Below the pieces are notes generated by a model. The model ran no database searches. It was given only the letters and a program-made list of their open reading frames with translations, and was not told the origin of the DNA. DNA of 64,000 bases from Pseudomonadales bacterium (lineage in GTDB: Bacteria > Pseudomonadota > Gammaproteobacteria > Pseudomonadales > Azotimanducaceae), in NCBI GenBank assembly GCA_016763855.1, contig JAESSY010000036.1:56030-120029 (forward strand), given 5' to 3'. Shown here piece after piece: positions 47,198 through 56,652 of the stretch (position 1 is the first letter of the stretch; each line of letters starts with the position of its first letter). Made by a program: the position numbers and the translations under genes.

Positions 47198-49253
47198 TCT
47201 CTTGATAGAAATTGGTACAGAGGAGCTACCCCCTAAATCTCTGAAACGTTTAATAGATAGTTTTGCGGCTAGCTTTGAAGAAGGGCTGAATAGCGCCCAA
47301 CTCGAATTTGGTTCTATCCAATCATTTGCAACACCAAGAAGATTGGCGCTCTTGGTCGTCGACCTTGCAAATTCCCAGCCAAGCCAAACTATTGAAAAAA
47401 AAGGTCCGTCACTAAAAGCTGCACTTGATGATGATGGCGAACCTACTAAAGCTGTACTAGGATTTATGCGCTCTTGCGGCCTGACCAACATTGATGACCT
47501 CCAAAAGGTGGAAACAAACAAAGGTACCTGGCTAATTTATAAAAGCGAGAAAACCGGCGCGACACTTGAAGCGCTACTACCCGAAATCTTAGGTACGGCA
47601 ATCAACAAATTGCCTATTGATCGAATAATGCGTTGGGGGGCTAATCGAATTGAATTCGTAAGACCTGTTCAGTGGATTGTTGCGCTTTACGGAAATGAGA
47701 CCAAGTGTGAGATTTTCCCATTGGAGATCTTAGGCTTACAAGCTGGCAATGTGTCTCGAGGGCATCGCTTCATGTCCGACGGAGATATCGCTATTTCCTG
47801 TCCCGCTGCTTATCAATCAGAGTTGATGGCCGCTAATGTCGTTGTTGATTTCGCTGAACGTCGAGCACTCATTTCAGAACAACTCGAACGTATATCCCAA
47901 AAGGAAAATGCGACTATTGTGATCGATCCTGCTTTGTTAGATGAGGTTACCGCCCTAGTCGAATGGCCGGTCGCTCTCGTTGGGAAATTTGATCCGGAAT
48001 TTCTTAGCGTCCCAGAGGAAGCATTAATATCTGCAATGAAATCTCATCAACGCTACTTCCATCTTGTCGATAGTAGTGGAAAGCTTTTACCCATGTTTGT
48101 CACAATTTCAAATATTGAAAGTACAAACCCAACTACCGTGATTAACGGCAATGAAAGAGTCATCGCTCCACGTTTGTCAGATGCCCGTTTCTTCTTTACA
48201 CAAGATCACAAAAGCTCGCTCGAAGATAAATTGGCGCGACTTAGGAAAATCGTTTTCCAATCAAGGCTAGGTACCTACCATGATAAAGTTACGCGCATTT
48301 CTCAGCTTTCTGCTTTTATTGCTCAAAGGATAGGTGCTGATTCAAAAGTTGCTGAGCGGGCCGGCCTATTATGCAAATCAGATTTGGTTAGCGATATGGT
48401 AGGAGAGTTTCCAGAATTACAGGGCGTAATGGGGGCATACTATGCGCTTCACGATGGTGAAATTGAAGGTGTCGCCGAGGCGATTCGTGATCACTACAAG
48501 CCGACCCAATCTGGAGCAGATCTACCGTTAAGCCTTGTTGGACAATGCGTTTCTATAGCGGACAAGGTTGATAATTTGACTGGTCTTTTCGGCATCGGCC
48601 AACCCCCTACCGGTTCTAAAGACCCCTTTGCCTTGCGAAGACAAACCTTGGGTATTATTCGTATCTGTATCGAGAAAAATTTGGATATTGATATGAATGA
48701 AGTAATAAATAGAGCGAATCAATTGCATGAAGCAAGGTTTGACGGTGCGCCTGTATTGAATTATATGCAAGAACGCATGGGTACTTGGTATCAGGGTTCA
48801 GATGTGGAACTAGATACTTTTCTTGCCATTCGAAAAAGCGTAAGGCCTATACATAACTTTTCAGAAGCTAACGATCGAATAGAGTCGCTGCAGAAGTTTA
48901 GATCCCACCCTCGAGCCAAAGATCTAATTTCCGCTAACAAGCGCATTGCCAATATTCTACGAAAATCTGACTACTATGACCTCAAGTCTCCAGATCCCAA
49001 ATTATTTGTTGAAGATATTGAAAGTACATTATTTAATGCCTTGCTAGACACTAGAATAAAGTTGACTGACGCCTCGAACATCGAATCCCAATTTATCTTG
49101 TTAGCAGATTTCCAAGTCCATATCGACTGCTATTTCGAAGATGTCATGGTGATAGCCGAGGACGTACAGTTGAAGGAAAACCGATTAGCTACTCTTCAGC
49201 AGTTACGTGCACTGTTTCTAAATGTTGCAGACTTCTCTGTATTACAAGAATAG
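47187..49253 (+). CDS. glyS: Glycyl-tRNA synthetase beta subunit
   Basis: The 688-residue beta subunit, which recognises tRNA-Gly. The N-terminus [19 protein letters not shown] is diagnostic, and the ATG at 47187 has GAGGAG at proper spacing; a start at 47172 would add five residues. The HD-domain part (about 390-560) and a C-terminal anticodon-binding-like domain (DALR type) follow. glyS overlaps glyQ and is followed after 20 bases by gmhB. Confidence 0.97.
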   Translation: MPNDLLIEIGTEELPPKSLKRLIDSFAASFEEGLNSAQLEFGSIQSFATPRRLALLVVDLANSQPSQTIEKKGPSLKAALDDDGEPTKAVLGFMRSCGLTNIDDLQKVETNKGTWLIYKSEKTGATLEALLPEILGTAINKLPIDRIMRWGANRIEFVRPVQWIVALYGNETKCEIFPLEILGLQAGNVSRGHRFMSDGDIAISCPAAYQSELMAANVVVDFAERRALISEQLERISQKENATIVIDPALLDEVTALVEWPVALVGKFDPEFLSVPEEALISAMKSHQRYFHLVDSSGKLLPMFVTISNIESTNPTTVINGNERVIAPRLSDARFFFTQDHKSSLEDKLARLRKIVFQSRLGTYHDKVTRISQLSAFIAQRIGADSKVAERAGLLCKSDLVSDMVGEFPELQGVMGAYYALHDGEIEGVAEAIRDHYKPTQSGADLPLSLVGQCVSIADKVDNLTGLFGIGQPPTGSKDPFALRRQTLGIIRICIEKNLDIDMNEVINRANQLHEARFDGAPVLNYMQERMGTWYQGSDVELDTFLAIRKSVRPIHNFSEANDRIESLQKFRSHPRAKDLISANKRIANILRKSDYYDLKSPDPKLFVEDIESTLFNALLDTRIKLTDASNIESQFILLADFQVHIDCYFEDVMVIAEDVQLKENRLATLQQLRALFLNVADFSVLQE

Positions 49254-49273
49254 TCGCTATGGAGCCTGTGTAA

Positions 49274-49801
49274 ATGAAAGTCATTATACTGGACCGGGAT
49301 GGCGTCATCAATTATGACTCTCCAGACTATATAAAGTCCCCAGAAGAATGGCATCCTTTGCCCGGTAGCATTGAAGCAATTGCCCTTCTTTCTAAAGCTG
49401 GGTATAGAATCTATGTGGCAACTAATCAAGCAGGTCTGGCTCGAGGTCTATTTGATCAGGATATGCTTATGCAAATTCACAAAAAAATGATCGCGCTAGT
49501 CAATCAAGCAGAAGGGGAAATAGCCGGCATCTTTTACTGCCCTCATCATCCTGATGAACACTGCCGTTGTCGAAAGCCAGGCATCGGTTTGCTTGAACAG
49601 ATTTCGGAGCACTCAAAACACAGTCTAAAAGGTGTCCCTTTCGTTGGGGATTCTCTTAAAGATATGCAGGCAGCTCATGCCATGGGCTGTAAGGGAGTTT
49701 TGGTCGAAACAGGGAATGGTCAGTCCACCAAACTGAAAGTTAACGAGGAGCTTGAGATCTTTCCTAAGCTCCTCGATTTTGCTGAATCTTATCTACGCTA
49801 A
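49274..49801 (+). CDS. gmhB: D-glycero-D-manno-heptose-1,7-bisphosphate 7-phosphatase
   Basis: A 175-residue HAD phosphatase for the ADP-heptose precursor of LPS inner core. Motif I is LDRDGVINYD (about 6-15), motif II the Thr in VATNQAGLARG, and the zinc-binding loop is CPHHPDEHCRCRKP (about 92-105). Motif IV is FVGDSLKDMQAA. The glyS-gmhB order is typical of the group. It ends 24 bases before the MITE-like element. Confidence 0.95.
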   Translation: MKVIILDRDGVINYDSPDYIKSPEEWHPLPGSIEAIALLSKAGYRIYVATNQAGLARGLFDQDMLMQIHKKMIALVNQAEGEIAGIFYCPHHPDEHCRCRKPGIGLLEQISEHSKHSLKGVPFVGDSLKDMQAAHAMGCKGVLVETGNGQSTKLKVNEELEIFPKLLDFAESYLR

Positions 49802-49824
49802 ACTCACTTTTTGATAAAACTTCC

Positions 49825-49975
49825 CTAGGGAACGTCTGATTAAGGTCTATTTCCGCCATGTCGGCGTCAGATGCAAACTCCAAAAAGTACTTAATGTACA
49901 GCATATTAATCACTTTTCTCCGTTCACCCCTTCCTTGCCCTGACGAAAATATCCACTTAATCAGACGTTCCCTAG
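49825..49975. mobile_element. 151-bp MITE-like element with perfect 20-bp inverted ends
   Basis: CTAGGGAACGTCTGATTAAG at 49825-49844 is repeated as its exact reverse complement at 49956-49975. The outermost CTAG is itself palindromic and may be a target duplication. Inside are 111 bases with no convincing gene; a weaker extension of the inverted repeat follows each end. A 72-codon minus frame across it has no ribosome site and looks fortuitous. It lies between convergent gmhB and the Lrp-type gene, whose TAG stop uses the end of the element. A non-autonomous transposable element is the simplest reading. Confidence 0.7.
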
Positions 49976-50439
49976 TTAACAATAAAATCTAGTGGTAGCT
50001 CCGTTGTGGCTTTGATTTCTTCCATAACAAAGCTAGAGCTAATATCAAAAATATCTGCTTGGATAAGTTTCTTATAAAGTCTATCGTACCCCGCCATATT
50101 ACTGACCACTGCTTTTAACAAGTAATCAAGATCGCCACTCATTCGGTTTACTTCCAGTATTTCGGGAATGCTGGTGACAACCTTGGTGAATTTGATGTTC
50201 CACTTCTGGCTGTGTTGATTCGTTCGAACGGATATATAAACCATCAAGGCTAGATTGAGTGACTTTGAATCGAGAAGGGTCACTCGCTGCTTAATAACGC
50301 CTTCCTCCTGAAGCTTATTCAGGCGCCTCCAGCAAGCTGTTTTAGAAAGAGATACTTTTTCTGAGAGTAAGCCTACTGAAAGTGACGCGTCGAGTTGGAT
50401 ATGTGAGAGAATTTTTTTATCAATAGCATCTATTTTCAT
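49972..50439 (-). CDS. Lrp/AsnC-family transcriptional regulator
   Basis: A 155-residue regulator. The N-terminal helix-turn-helix (about 1-55) begins MKIDAIDKKILSHIQLDA and has LSEKVSLSKTACWRRLNKLQEEGVI, close to Lrp; the C-terminal RAM ligand domain follows. The ATG at 50439 is chosen by family alignment; the frame is open to 50523. It is divergent from the class V aminotransferase, so it probably controls that gene in response to an amino acid. The stop is TAG at the edge of the MITE-like element. Confidence 0.9.
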   Translation of the reverse strand: MKIDAIDKKILSHIQLDASLSVGLLSEKVSLSKTACWRRLNKLQEEGVIKQRVTLLDSKSLNLALMVYISVRTNQHSQKWNIKFTKVVTSIPEILEVNRMSGDLDYLLKAVVSNMAGYDRLYKKLIQADIFDISSSFVMEEIKATTELPLDFIVN

Positions 50440-50580
50440 ACTTAGGACGAATGTTTCAAAAAATATATAATATATAGAACAATCGTTTCGTTCAATAAGA
50501 AAATACACGGCAAATAGAAACAATGTGCCTAGGCCGTCCAGTTACACTACGCTTAACATATAGTCCTCTTGCGATGCCTC

Positions 50581-52194
50581 ATGTCTTACCTAATTCAAAA
50601 AATACGCGACAATCTGATTGGCGAACGCCAGGCCATAGAGACCCCTTTTGGTTATAAACCCCTTGTCTATATGGATTACACCGCTTCGGGTCGAAACCTT
50701 CATTTTGTTGAAGATTTTATTCGTGACAAGGTCATGCCGAACTATGCGAATACCCACAGTGAATCGTCTTTTACAGGTAAACAAATGACCTTGCTTCGGG
50801 AACAAGCAAGGCAGCAAGTTCGGGAGGCAGTCAATGGCCACGAAGATCATAAGGTGATCTTTTGTGGTTCTGGGGCAAGTTCTGCGATTGAGAAAATTAT
50901 TGGGGTGCTTGGCTTGAGTATCCCCTCAGTACTTGAAGAGAAATATGCGTTTGGCAAACAGATAGAAAATCCAACAGTCGTATTCCTTGGTCCCTATGAG
51001 CATCACAGCAATGACTTGCAGTGGCGAGAGAGCACAGCAAAAGTGGTTCGAATTGGATTGACCCCTGAAGGTCTTATCGATGTGGAACAACTTGAGCGTG
51101 AGCTCGTTCTTCATAAAGATCATACCCAAAAAATTGGCACCTTCTCTGCTGCCTCTAATGTAACGGGTTTGAAATCAGATGTGGCGAGTATTACCGCGTT
51201 GCTACACAAACATGACGCTTTGGCATTTTGGGATTACGCTGCCGCTGCCCCTTATGTGAGTATTGATATGCGAGGCATGAGTTTGGACGCTATATTCCTC
51301 TCCCCTCACAAACTGGTTGGGGGCCCGGGTACCCCGGGGATACTCGTTGCAGATAAGAAAATCTTTCACAACAAAGTACCTGTTATGCCTGGTGGCGGTA
51401 CCGTTAATTTTGTGAGCGGAACATACCAGAGCTACCTCAGTAACATTGAATCGAGAGAAGAAGGCGGTACACCTGCCATTATTGAGTCTATTCGAGCTGG
51501 CTTGGTCTTTAAGCTGCAGCAAGCAGTAGGCACTGATCTGATTGAGAAAAATGAGCAAGGATTTGTGAGTCGCGTCATTGCTAGGTGGAAAGACAACCCC
51601 TTAATAGAGATGTTGGGAAATTTAGAAGCAGACCGTTTAGCCATTGTCTCCTTTCGCTTGCTTTATAAATCCCGTCATGAAGAACAAGAGCTCCACTATG
51701 GTTTGGTTGTTGCGATGCTAAATGATGTCTTTGGCATTCAAGCCCGTGGTGGATGCTCCTGTGCCGGTCCCTACGGACATGTACTACTAGGCATAGGTGA
51801 AAAAGAGAGCGAAGCTTTTGCGGAAGAAGCAAGGCAAGGCAATTTCTTAACGCGCCCAGGCTGGACGAGAATGAATTTCAATTACTTTCTGGATGAAGCG
51901 ACTTTTGAATATACCGTGAAGGCGGTTGAGATGATCGCGGAATTTGGCCACAAGTTGGCAAAAGACTATGTTTATAATACTGACACTGGCACTTGGAACT
52001 ATTTAGAGAAATCCATTTCATGCCCCGTAAATTTGGGTGACTTTCTTTCTCAGGGCTCTCTTTCTCAAAGCGCTTTTTCTGAAAAGACGGCTAAAGAAAA
52101 TAAGGAATCATTCAAAGAGAGTTGGTGTCTTGATAGGTTGATTTCACAAGCGAAAGCAATACTGACTTGTCAGGGCGTAAAACTTAGCGCCTGA
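50581..52194 (+). CDS. Class V aminotransferase / cysteine-desulfurase-like enzyme
   Basis: A 537-residue PLP enzyme. [18 protein letters not shown] (about 31-48) resembles the SufS/CsdA start, [13 protein letters not shown] holds the PLP Asp, and the PLP lysine is in [14 protein letters not shown] (about 241-254). A Cys-rich loop [13 protein letters not shown] (about 391-403) is near the position of the cysteine-desulfurase active-site Cys. It is longer than NifS-type enzymes because of a C-terminal extension of about 60 residues rich in Ser and Lys. Its substrate is unknown. The ATG at 50581 is used; the frame continues to a TTG at 50569. An Lrp-type gene faces it. Confidence 0.83.
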   Translation: MSYLIQKIRDNLIGERQAIETPFGYKPLVYMDYTASGRNLHFVEDFIRDKVMPNYANTHSESSFTGKQMTLLREQARQQVREAVNGHEDHKVIFCGSGASSAIEKIIGVLGLSIPSVLEEKYAFGKQIENPTVVFLGPYEHHSNDLQWRESTAKVVRIGLTPEGLIDVEQLERELVLHKDHTQKIGTFSAASNVTGLKSDVASITALLHKHDALAFWDYAAAAPYVSIDMRGMSLDAIFLSPHKLVGGPGTPGILVADKKIFHNKVPVMPGGGTVNFVSGTYQSYLSNIESREEGGTPAIIESIRAGLVFKLQQAVGTDLIEKNEQGFVSRVIARWKDNPLIEMLGNLEADRLAIVSFRLLYKSRHEEQELHYGLVVAMLNDVFGIQARGGCSCAGPYGHVLLGIGEKESEAFAEEARQGNFLTRPGWTRMNFNYFLDEATFEYTVKAVEMIAEFGHKLAKDYVYNTDTGTWNYLEKSISCPVNLGDFLSQGSLSQSAFSEKTAKENKESFKESWCLDRLISQAKAILTCQGVKLSA

Positions 52195-52861
52195 TATCAA
52201 CCCCATTTGGGGTGCCGACAAAGAGTAGATCAGCCGGTTTTGATGCAAATAGACCATTTGTGACAACCCCAGTAATTTGATTAATCTGTCTTTCCAGCCC
52301 TGGTGCGTCCTTTATATGTAGATCGCTGACATCGAGGATAATATTGCCGTTATCGGTAATAAATCCCTCACGGTAGACTGGGCGGCCTCCGAGTTTGACC
52401 AATTGCCTGGCCACAGCAGAACGGGCCATGGGAATCACTTCTATAGGAAGAGGATAAGCCCCCAAAGTATCGACTATTTTTGATTCGTCGACGATACAGA
52501 TAAATTGATCAGCCACAGAAGAGACGATCTTTTCTCGGGTAAGCGCGCCGCCCCCGCCTTTGATGAGTTCAAATTTGTCGTTTGTTTCATCAGCTCCATC
52601 CACATAAAACATCATGTTCTTTATGTTGTTGAGCTCGAATACAGGAATACCGTGGGATTTCAGTCTTTCTTCTGAGACTGTGGAACTTGCGACCGTGCCA
52701 TCGAAGGTGTGTTTTATTTCTGCTAGGGCATCAATAAAATAGTTAGCCGTAGAGCCCGTGCCGACACCCACAATTGAATCTTTACGTAGATGGGGCCTAA
52801 TGTAATCCGCTGCGGCCTTACCCACTTGTTGTTTTAGTTTGTCTTGATCATTCATAGGCAT
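52184..52861 (-). CDS. rpiA: Ribose-5-phosphate isomerase A
   Basis: A 225-residue isomerase of ribose-5-phosphate and ribulose-5-phosphate in the pentose pathway. Landmarks are [16 protein letters not shown] (about 29-44), [27 protein letters not shown] (about 85-111, with catalytic Asp and Glu) and the C-terminal [16 protein letters not shown]. Its end overlaps the end of the aminotransferase gene by 11 bases (convergent). It is divergent from ilvA, as in E. coli relatives and Pseudomonas. Confidence 0.97.
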   Translation of the reverse strand: MPMNDQDKLKQQVGKAAADYIRPHLRKDSIVGVGTGSTANYFIDALAEIKHTFDGTVASSTVSEERLKSHGIPVFELNNIKNMMFYVDGADETNDKFELIKGGGGALTREKIVSSVADQFICIVDESKIVDTLGAYPLPIEVIPMARSAVARQLVKLGGRPVYREGFITDNGNIILDVSDLHIKDAPGLERQINQITGVVTNGLFASKPADLLFVGTPNGVDIRR

Positions 52862-52967
52862 TCATCGCTTTATCGAGATACTAAATGGGTGTCTGCAAGT
52901 CTATACTGCTGCACTAGACACTATCATCTATTGAACATTTCTTTTTGAATAATTCCTGGTGAAACCC

Positions 52968-54485
52968 ATGTTTCAAAAGTACATTAAAAAGATTCTGGAA
53001 GCGGACGTCTACGACGTTGCAATCGAGTCTCCCCTTGAGTGCGCGACGAATTTATCTGATCGCCTGCAAAATACTGTCTTACTCAAACGTGAAGATCTGC
53101 AAGAAGTGTTTAGTTTCAAACTGAGAGGCGCCTACAACAAAATCAAAAACCTGAGTGATCAGGAAAAGAAACTGGGGGTTGTGACGGCTTCCGCAGGCAA
53201 TCATGCTCAGGGCGTGGCGCTTGCTGCCAAAAAACTAGGCATACCCGCTGTCATCGTTATGGGTAAAAATACGCCGGATATCAAAGTTGCCGCAGTTCGT
53301 CGATATGGTGCCACTATCGTGCTTGAGGGGGATACCTATGATGAAGCCTCGGAGCATGCTTATCAATTAGCCGACAAAAAAGGCTATGCCTACATACACC
53401 CCTTTGATGATCCCGAAGTGATTGCAGGACAAGGAACGATAGGGATGGAATTGCTACGCCAACACACTGATGAACTTGATGCGGTGTTTGTTCCCGTTGG
53501 TGGAGGGGGTCTGATTTCAGGCATTGGCGCCTTTATTAAATATCTCCGTCCTGAAGTCAAAATCATTGGCGTTGAGGCTGAAGGCAGCGCTTGTCTTTGG
53601 GCTGCTCTAGATGCAGGTAGACGGGTTAAATTGAAAGCTTCGACCCTGGATCAGTTTGCCGATGGCACAGCGGTTAGACAGGTTGGTGTAGAGAATTTTC
53701 GTATCGCGAAAGAATGTGTTGATGAGGTTATCAAAGTCTCAATCGATGAAATTTGTGCTGCGATAAAAGATATCTTTGAAGATACACGGAGTATTTCTGA
53801 ACCCTCGGGAGCTTTGAGCGTCGCAGGCATGAAAGCCTATATCGAAAACAATAAAACCGCAGGGCAAACTTATATTGCCGTTGTAAGTGGTGCGAATATG
53901 AACTTCGATCGATTGCGACATGTATCGGAGAGAACAGAGATAGGGGAAAAAAGAGAGATACTGTTAAGTGTCACGATTCCTGAAAAACCGGGTAGCTTCA
54001 AACGCTTCTGCACAGTTATCGGCAAACGATCTATAACCGAATTTAACTATCGTTTTGTTAACGAACGAAAGGCCAGAGTGTTGGTGGGTATTCAAACTAA
54101 TGGCAGTGTCGATGATCGGATAAAGGTGCTCGCGAAACTTGAAAAAAATTACGAGGTCATCGATCTGTCGGATAATGAAGTCGCGGTATTGCACATACGT
54201 CACATGGTTGGCGGTGCTGCAGAGGGGTTGAAAGATGAGCATTTGTTTCGCTTCGAATTCCCAGAACGACCAGGTGCCTTACTACAATTTCTTGAGGTAT
54301 TGGGTACAGAACTTAATATTACCCTGTTTCATTATCGGAACCATGGGTCGGCCTATGGCAGGGTATTGGTGGGGATTCAAATTTCCAGATTAGAAATGGC
54401 AAAATTCAGACAGGGCCTGGTGAAGATTGGTTATCGATTTTGGGAAGAAACTGACAACCCTGCTTATCAACAGTTCCTATATTGA
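52968..54485 (+). CDS. ilvA: Biosynthetic threonine deaminase
   Basis: A 505-residue PLP enzyme that makes 2-oxobutanoate from threonine for isoleucine synthesis. The PLP Lys is in FSFKLRGAYNK (about 53), the Gly loop GGGGLISG is near 185, and the C-terminal half has two ACT-like regulatory domains (about 325-400 and 420-500) for isoleucine feedback. The ATG at 52968 gives the family start MFQKYIKKILEADVYDVA; a GTG at 52959 is the longer option. It converges with the second def gene, overlapping by 9 bases. Confidence 0.95.
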   Translation: MFQKYIKKILEADVYDVAIESPLECATNLSDRLQNTVLLKREDLQEVFSFKLRGAYNKIKNLSDQEKKLGVVTASAGNHAQGVALAAKKLGIPAVIVMGKNTPDIKVAAVRRYGATIVLEGDTYDEASEHAYQLADKKGYAYIHPFDDPEVIAGQGTIGMELLRQHTDELDAVFVPVGGGGLISGIGAFIKYLRPEVKIIGVEAEGSACLWAALDAGRRVKLKASTLDQFADGTAVRQVGVENFRIAKECVDEVIKVSIDEICAAIKDIFEDTRSISEPSGALSVAGMKAYIENNKTAGQTYIAVVSGANMNFDRLRHVSERTEIGEKREILLSVTIPEKPGSFKRFCTVIGKRSITEFNYRFVNERKARVLVGIQTNGSVDDRIKVLAKLEKNYEVIDLSDNEVAVLHIRHMVGGAAEGLKDEHLFRFEFPERPGALLQFLEVLGTELNITLFHYRNHGSAYGRVLVGIQISRLEMAKFRQGLVKIGYRFWEETDNPAYQQFLY

Positions 54486-55052
54486 GTTCTTAACCTGACC
54501 GTCTAATTCCTCTGTCTCGTCATTAAGGTGAAACGCCTGATATTCCTTTTCGAAAGAGAAGAGACTGAGGTCTTGAATGTGATCTATGTAGAGTTTTCCG
54601 ATAAGGTGGTCAAATTCGTGTTGGAATACGGTAGCCAGAAATCCTTTTAGCGTCAGTGAGTTCCTTTTGCCCGTCTCATCTAAATAGTCTACAACAATAT
54701 GCTGGGGTCGTTCGACATACCCCATCATCCCCGGAATCGACAGACAGCCCTCCCAATAACCCGCGTTTTCATTCTCGACAACGCTGATACTGGGGTTGAT
54801 GTAGACCGCAAATGGCAACGCTTCGGTTTCACCATATCTAGTTTCAGTGCCCGGAATATCAATAATGACGACCTGAACCGACTCGTTGATTTGTGGCGCG
54901 GCGAGACCGATACCCCCGGAGGCTTCTAAGGTTTCTTTAAGGTCATCTAATAGTGAGAAAAAGTCTTCTGTGCCGATTTTTTTGGCGTCATAAGGTGCAG
55001 CAATCTGCCTGAGAGTGGGGTGTCCCATTCGAATAATGTCTCGAATTGCCAT
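54477..55052 (-). CDS. Second peptide deformylase
   Basis: A 191-residue deformylase with the motifs GIGLAAPQIN (about 46), EGCLSIPGM (about 101) and FQHEFDHLIGK (about 143). It is longer and more divergent than the copy at 36652-37155; the C-terminus has about 25 extra residues, rich in Glu. It is a monocistronic gene facing ilvA. It may act under special conditions or on different substrates. Confidence 0.92.
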   Translation of the reverse strand: MAIRDIIRMGHPTLRQIAAPYDAKKIGTEDFFSLLDDLKETLEASGGIGLAAPQINESVQVVIIDIPGTETRYGETEALPFAVYINPSISVVENENAGYWEGCLSIPGMMGYVERPQHIVVDYLDETGKRNSLTLKGFLATVFQHEFDHLIGKLYIDHIQDLSLFSFEKEYQAFHLNDETEELDGQVKNSI

Positions 55053-55220
55053 TTTTTAAGTCCAACTGTTCGATAATTGGGTCAAATAATAGAGTAAATG
55101 TACACTTACTGACATAGATAGCAGCCAAAATGGCATTTTTGGCTGAAAAGCGATTGATTATTTTTCAAGCTGGTTATATCTTAACTAACCCGAAAATAAT
55201 AAAGAAAACAGGGGTATTCA

Positions 55221-55313
55221 ATGTATAAGAAGCCGGATATCGTCTTTCTGATGTTTGTAGTCTTTGGTATTGGTGTTACGGTCAGCGCCCTTGGCCAAGC
55301 ATTCGGCCTTTAA
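55221..55313 (+). CDS. Small single-helix membrane protein (30 residues)
   Basis: A very short frame with an AGGGG ribosome site 8 bases before its ATG. The product starts MYKKPDIVFL and is a single hydrophobic helix (about residues 7-28) with a short basic N-terminus, predicted to span the inner membrane with its N-terminus inside. The gap of 230 bases around it has no other gene, and 55053-55220 upstream holds a possible promoter in an AT-rich stretch. No family assigned. Confidence 0.55.
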   Translation: MYKKPDIVFLMFVVFGIGVTVSALGQAFGL

Positions 55314-55376
55314 GTTTCGGCGATCTAACCAATTTTTTCGTTAACTATTATTTTTTGGGTAATTTCCCTAGGCTAT

Positions 55377-55982
55377 TTATCCGCGACAATCAATAGTTTC
55401 ACTTCCCGTTACGATCCAATCTAAGGGTATATCCCAGGGTTGACTCATTAGGTTTTCACACTCCTGTTCAGCATGTGCAATACCGATTAAGAGCGGCCTG
55501 CGCCAGATACAATTTCTCCTGCCAAAGGTCCTGTCATAGTAACCGTTCCCCATACCCAGCCGATTCCCCAGACGATCAAAGCCTACCAGTGGCATTAAAA
55601 CAATATCCAGCATAGGTGGTTTTAGTTCCAGTTTTGGGTCAGGTAAAGGCTCTTGGATACCATATTGATTTGTCAGCATAGGGGCTTCTTTGAGATCAGG
55701 CTGGAAAATCAATCGCTGCCTTTCCCAAGAACGGCGCGTATCGCTTGTGATGGGCAGGAACCAAGTTTTACTTTCATCTTTACCTAATAAAGCCAAGTCG
55801 ACTTCACCATCGAATGATCGGTAATAAGCAAGGTGTTGTGCTTTCAAAAACTTGGGTAAGCGGTAGAGTCTGGCAATAATATTCTTGCTGCTTTGTGCTT
55901 GTTGTTCATTAGAAAGTGTGTGGCGTATTCGCCTAAGCTTTTTTCGAAGGCTTCTTTTTGCATTAGAGGCCTTTGTTTGCAC
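55377..55982 (-). CDS. 5-formyltetrahydrofolate cyclo-ligase
   Basis: An approximately 201-residue enzyme that converts 5-formyl-THF to 5,10-methenyl-THF using ATP. It is recognised by KRSLRKKLRRIRHTLS near the start, YYRSFDGEVDL and the C-terminal VLMPLVGFDRLGNRLGMGNGYYDR (about 143-166), the folate/ATP site. No ATG is available at a sensible place; the GTG at 55982 is the best guess, since starting further upstream would overlap 6S RNA. It follows ssrS on the same strand, as ygfA does in enterics, and is probably cotranscribed. Confidence 0.88.
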   Translation of the reverse strand: MQTKASNAKRSLRKKLRRIRHTLSNEQQAQSSKNIIARLYRLPKFLKAQHLAYYRSFDGEVDLALLGKDESKTWFLPITSDTRRSWERQRLIFQPDLKEAPMLTNQYGIQEPLPDPKLELKPPMLDIVLMPLVGFDRLGNRLGMGNGYYDRTFGRRNCIWRRPLLIGIAHAEQECENLMSQPWDIPLDWIVTGSETIDCRG

Positions 55983-56024
55983 ACTTTGTATATTTTCTGT
56001 TTGGATTACAGGACGTAACAAAAA

Positions 56025-56203
56025 AAGTCCCCCAAATTGCCGCTGTTTGATAAGCCCTTGAACCCTGCGGTTCAAGGCGGTGGTCCCTATCAGGCATTAG
56101 GCTTCCCGACGAATCGGGCGTGCACATCAACCAAAATAAAGGGCCTCCTGGGTGTCGCTTAAAGGGTCGAGGACATATCGACTGGCAAACAACCCAGGGA
56201 ACA
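56025..56203 (-). ncRNA. ssrS: 6S RNA
   Basis: About 179 bases on the minus strand between zapA and 5-FCL, the conserved ssrS locus. The 5' end (TTCCCTGGGTTGTTTGCC) pairs with the 3' end (GGCAATTTGGGGGAC), giving the long closing stem; the characteristic CCTTGAACC and GGGTTCAAGG hairpin lies at 56055-56077. 6S RNA binds sigma-70 RNA polymerase and lowers transcription from many promoters in stationary phase. Exact ends are approximate. A TAATAT just upstream is a likely -10 box. Confidence 0.88.
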
Positions 56204-56232
56204 TATTAAGTATATATGATTTTATGCAAGCT

Positions 56233-56292
56233 GCACTATCTCAAGTTCCATTATTTCAACTTCCACAATCCCGATTTTCATTATCCCGAGTT
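56233..56292. repeat. Four phased 15-bp imperfect tandem repeats upstream of ssrS
   Basis: On the minus strand the units are AACTCGGGATAATGA, AAATCGGGATTGTGG, AAGTTGAAATAATGG and AACTTGAGATAGTGC, in perfect 15-base phase with no gaps. They lie about 30 bases before the 6S RNA start and after zapA. Each unit could bind a regulator, or encode a 5-residue repeat if translated, but no ribosome site is seen. Confidence 0.65.
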
Positions 56293-56321
56293 CAGAGAAA
56301 TAAATATCCTGAAGCCGCCGA

Positions 56322-56639
56322 CTAAGAAGCGGGTTTTTCGGTGTTGAGTCTATTAAGGGCTGAGTCGAGCTTCGCTGACAAGGACTGAATTCTTGTCTGC
56401 TGATGATTAACGATAGTTTTATTCTTCTTTGACTCTGCAAGATAATCGTTGGAAATATTCAGCGCTGCCATCACTGCAATGCGATCAAGGCCGAGGATAC
56501 TGCCAGCGGATTTGATTTCTTGCATCTTCTTGTCTAGATATTCGGCTGACTGCTTAAGAGATCGAACTTCCTCTGCTTTGCAGTTTACCTGATAATCTTT
56601 GCCTAAGATTGAGACTGAAACGGTTTCTACATCACTCAT
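56322..56639 (-). CDS. zapA: Cell division protein ZapA
   Basis: A 105-residue FtsZ-ring stabiliser. It starts MSDVETVSVSILGKDYQVNC, the ZapA N-terminal domain, with EEVRSLKQSAEYLDKKMQEIK and DRIAVMAALNISNDYL, then a long C-terminal coiled coil (about 60-100). It lies 13 bases after a ZapB-like gene, just upstream of 6S RNA, as in most gammaproteobacteria. Confidence 0.95.
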   Translation of the reverse strand: MSDVETVSVSILGKDYQVNCKAEEVRSLKQSAEYLDKKMQEIKSAGSILGLDRIAVMAALNISNDYLAESKKNKTIVNHQQTRIQSLSAKLDSALNRLNTEKPAS

Positions 56640-56652
56640 AAGCTTTCTCGTA

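Noticed and set aside
49764..49982. 72-codon minus-strand frame across the MITE-like element
   Set aside because: No ribosome site, overlaps the end of gmhB and the Lrp gene, and is explained by the inverted repeat.
56222..56440. 72-codon minus-strand frame with 5-residue repeats next to ssrS
   Set aside because: Lies mostly inside zapA in another frame, without a ribosome site; the repeat pattern is better explained at DNA level.
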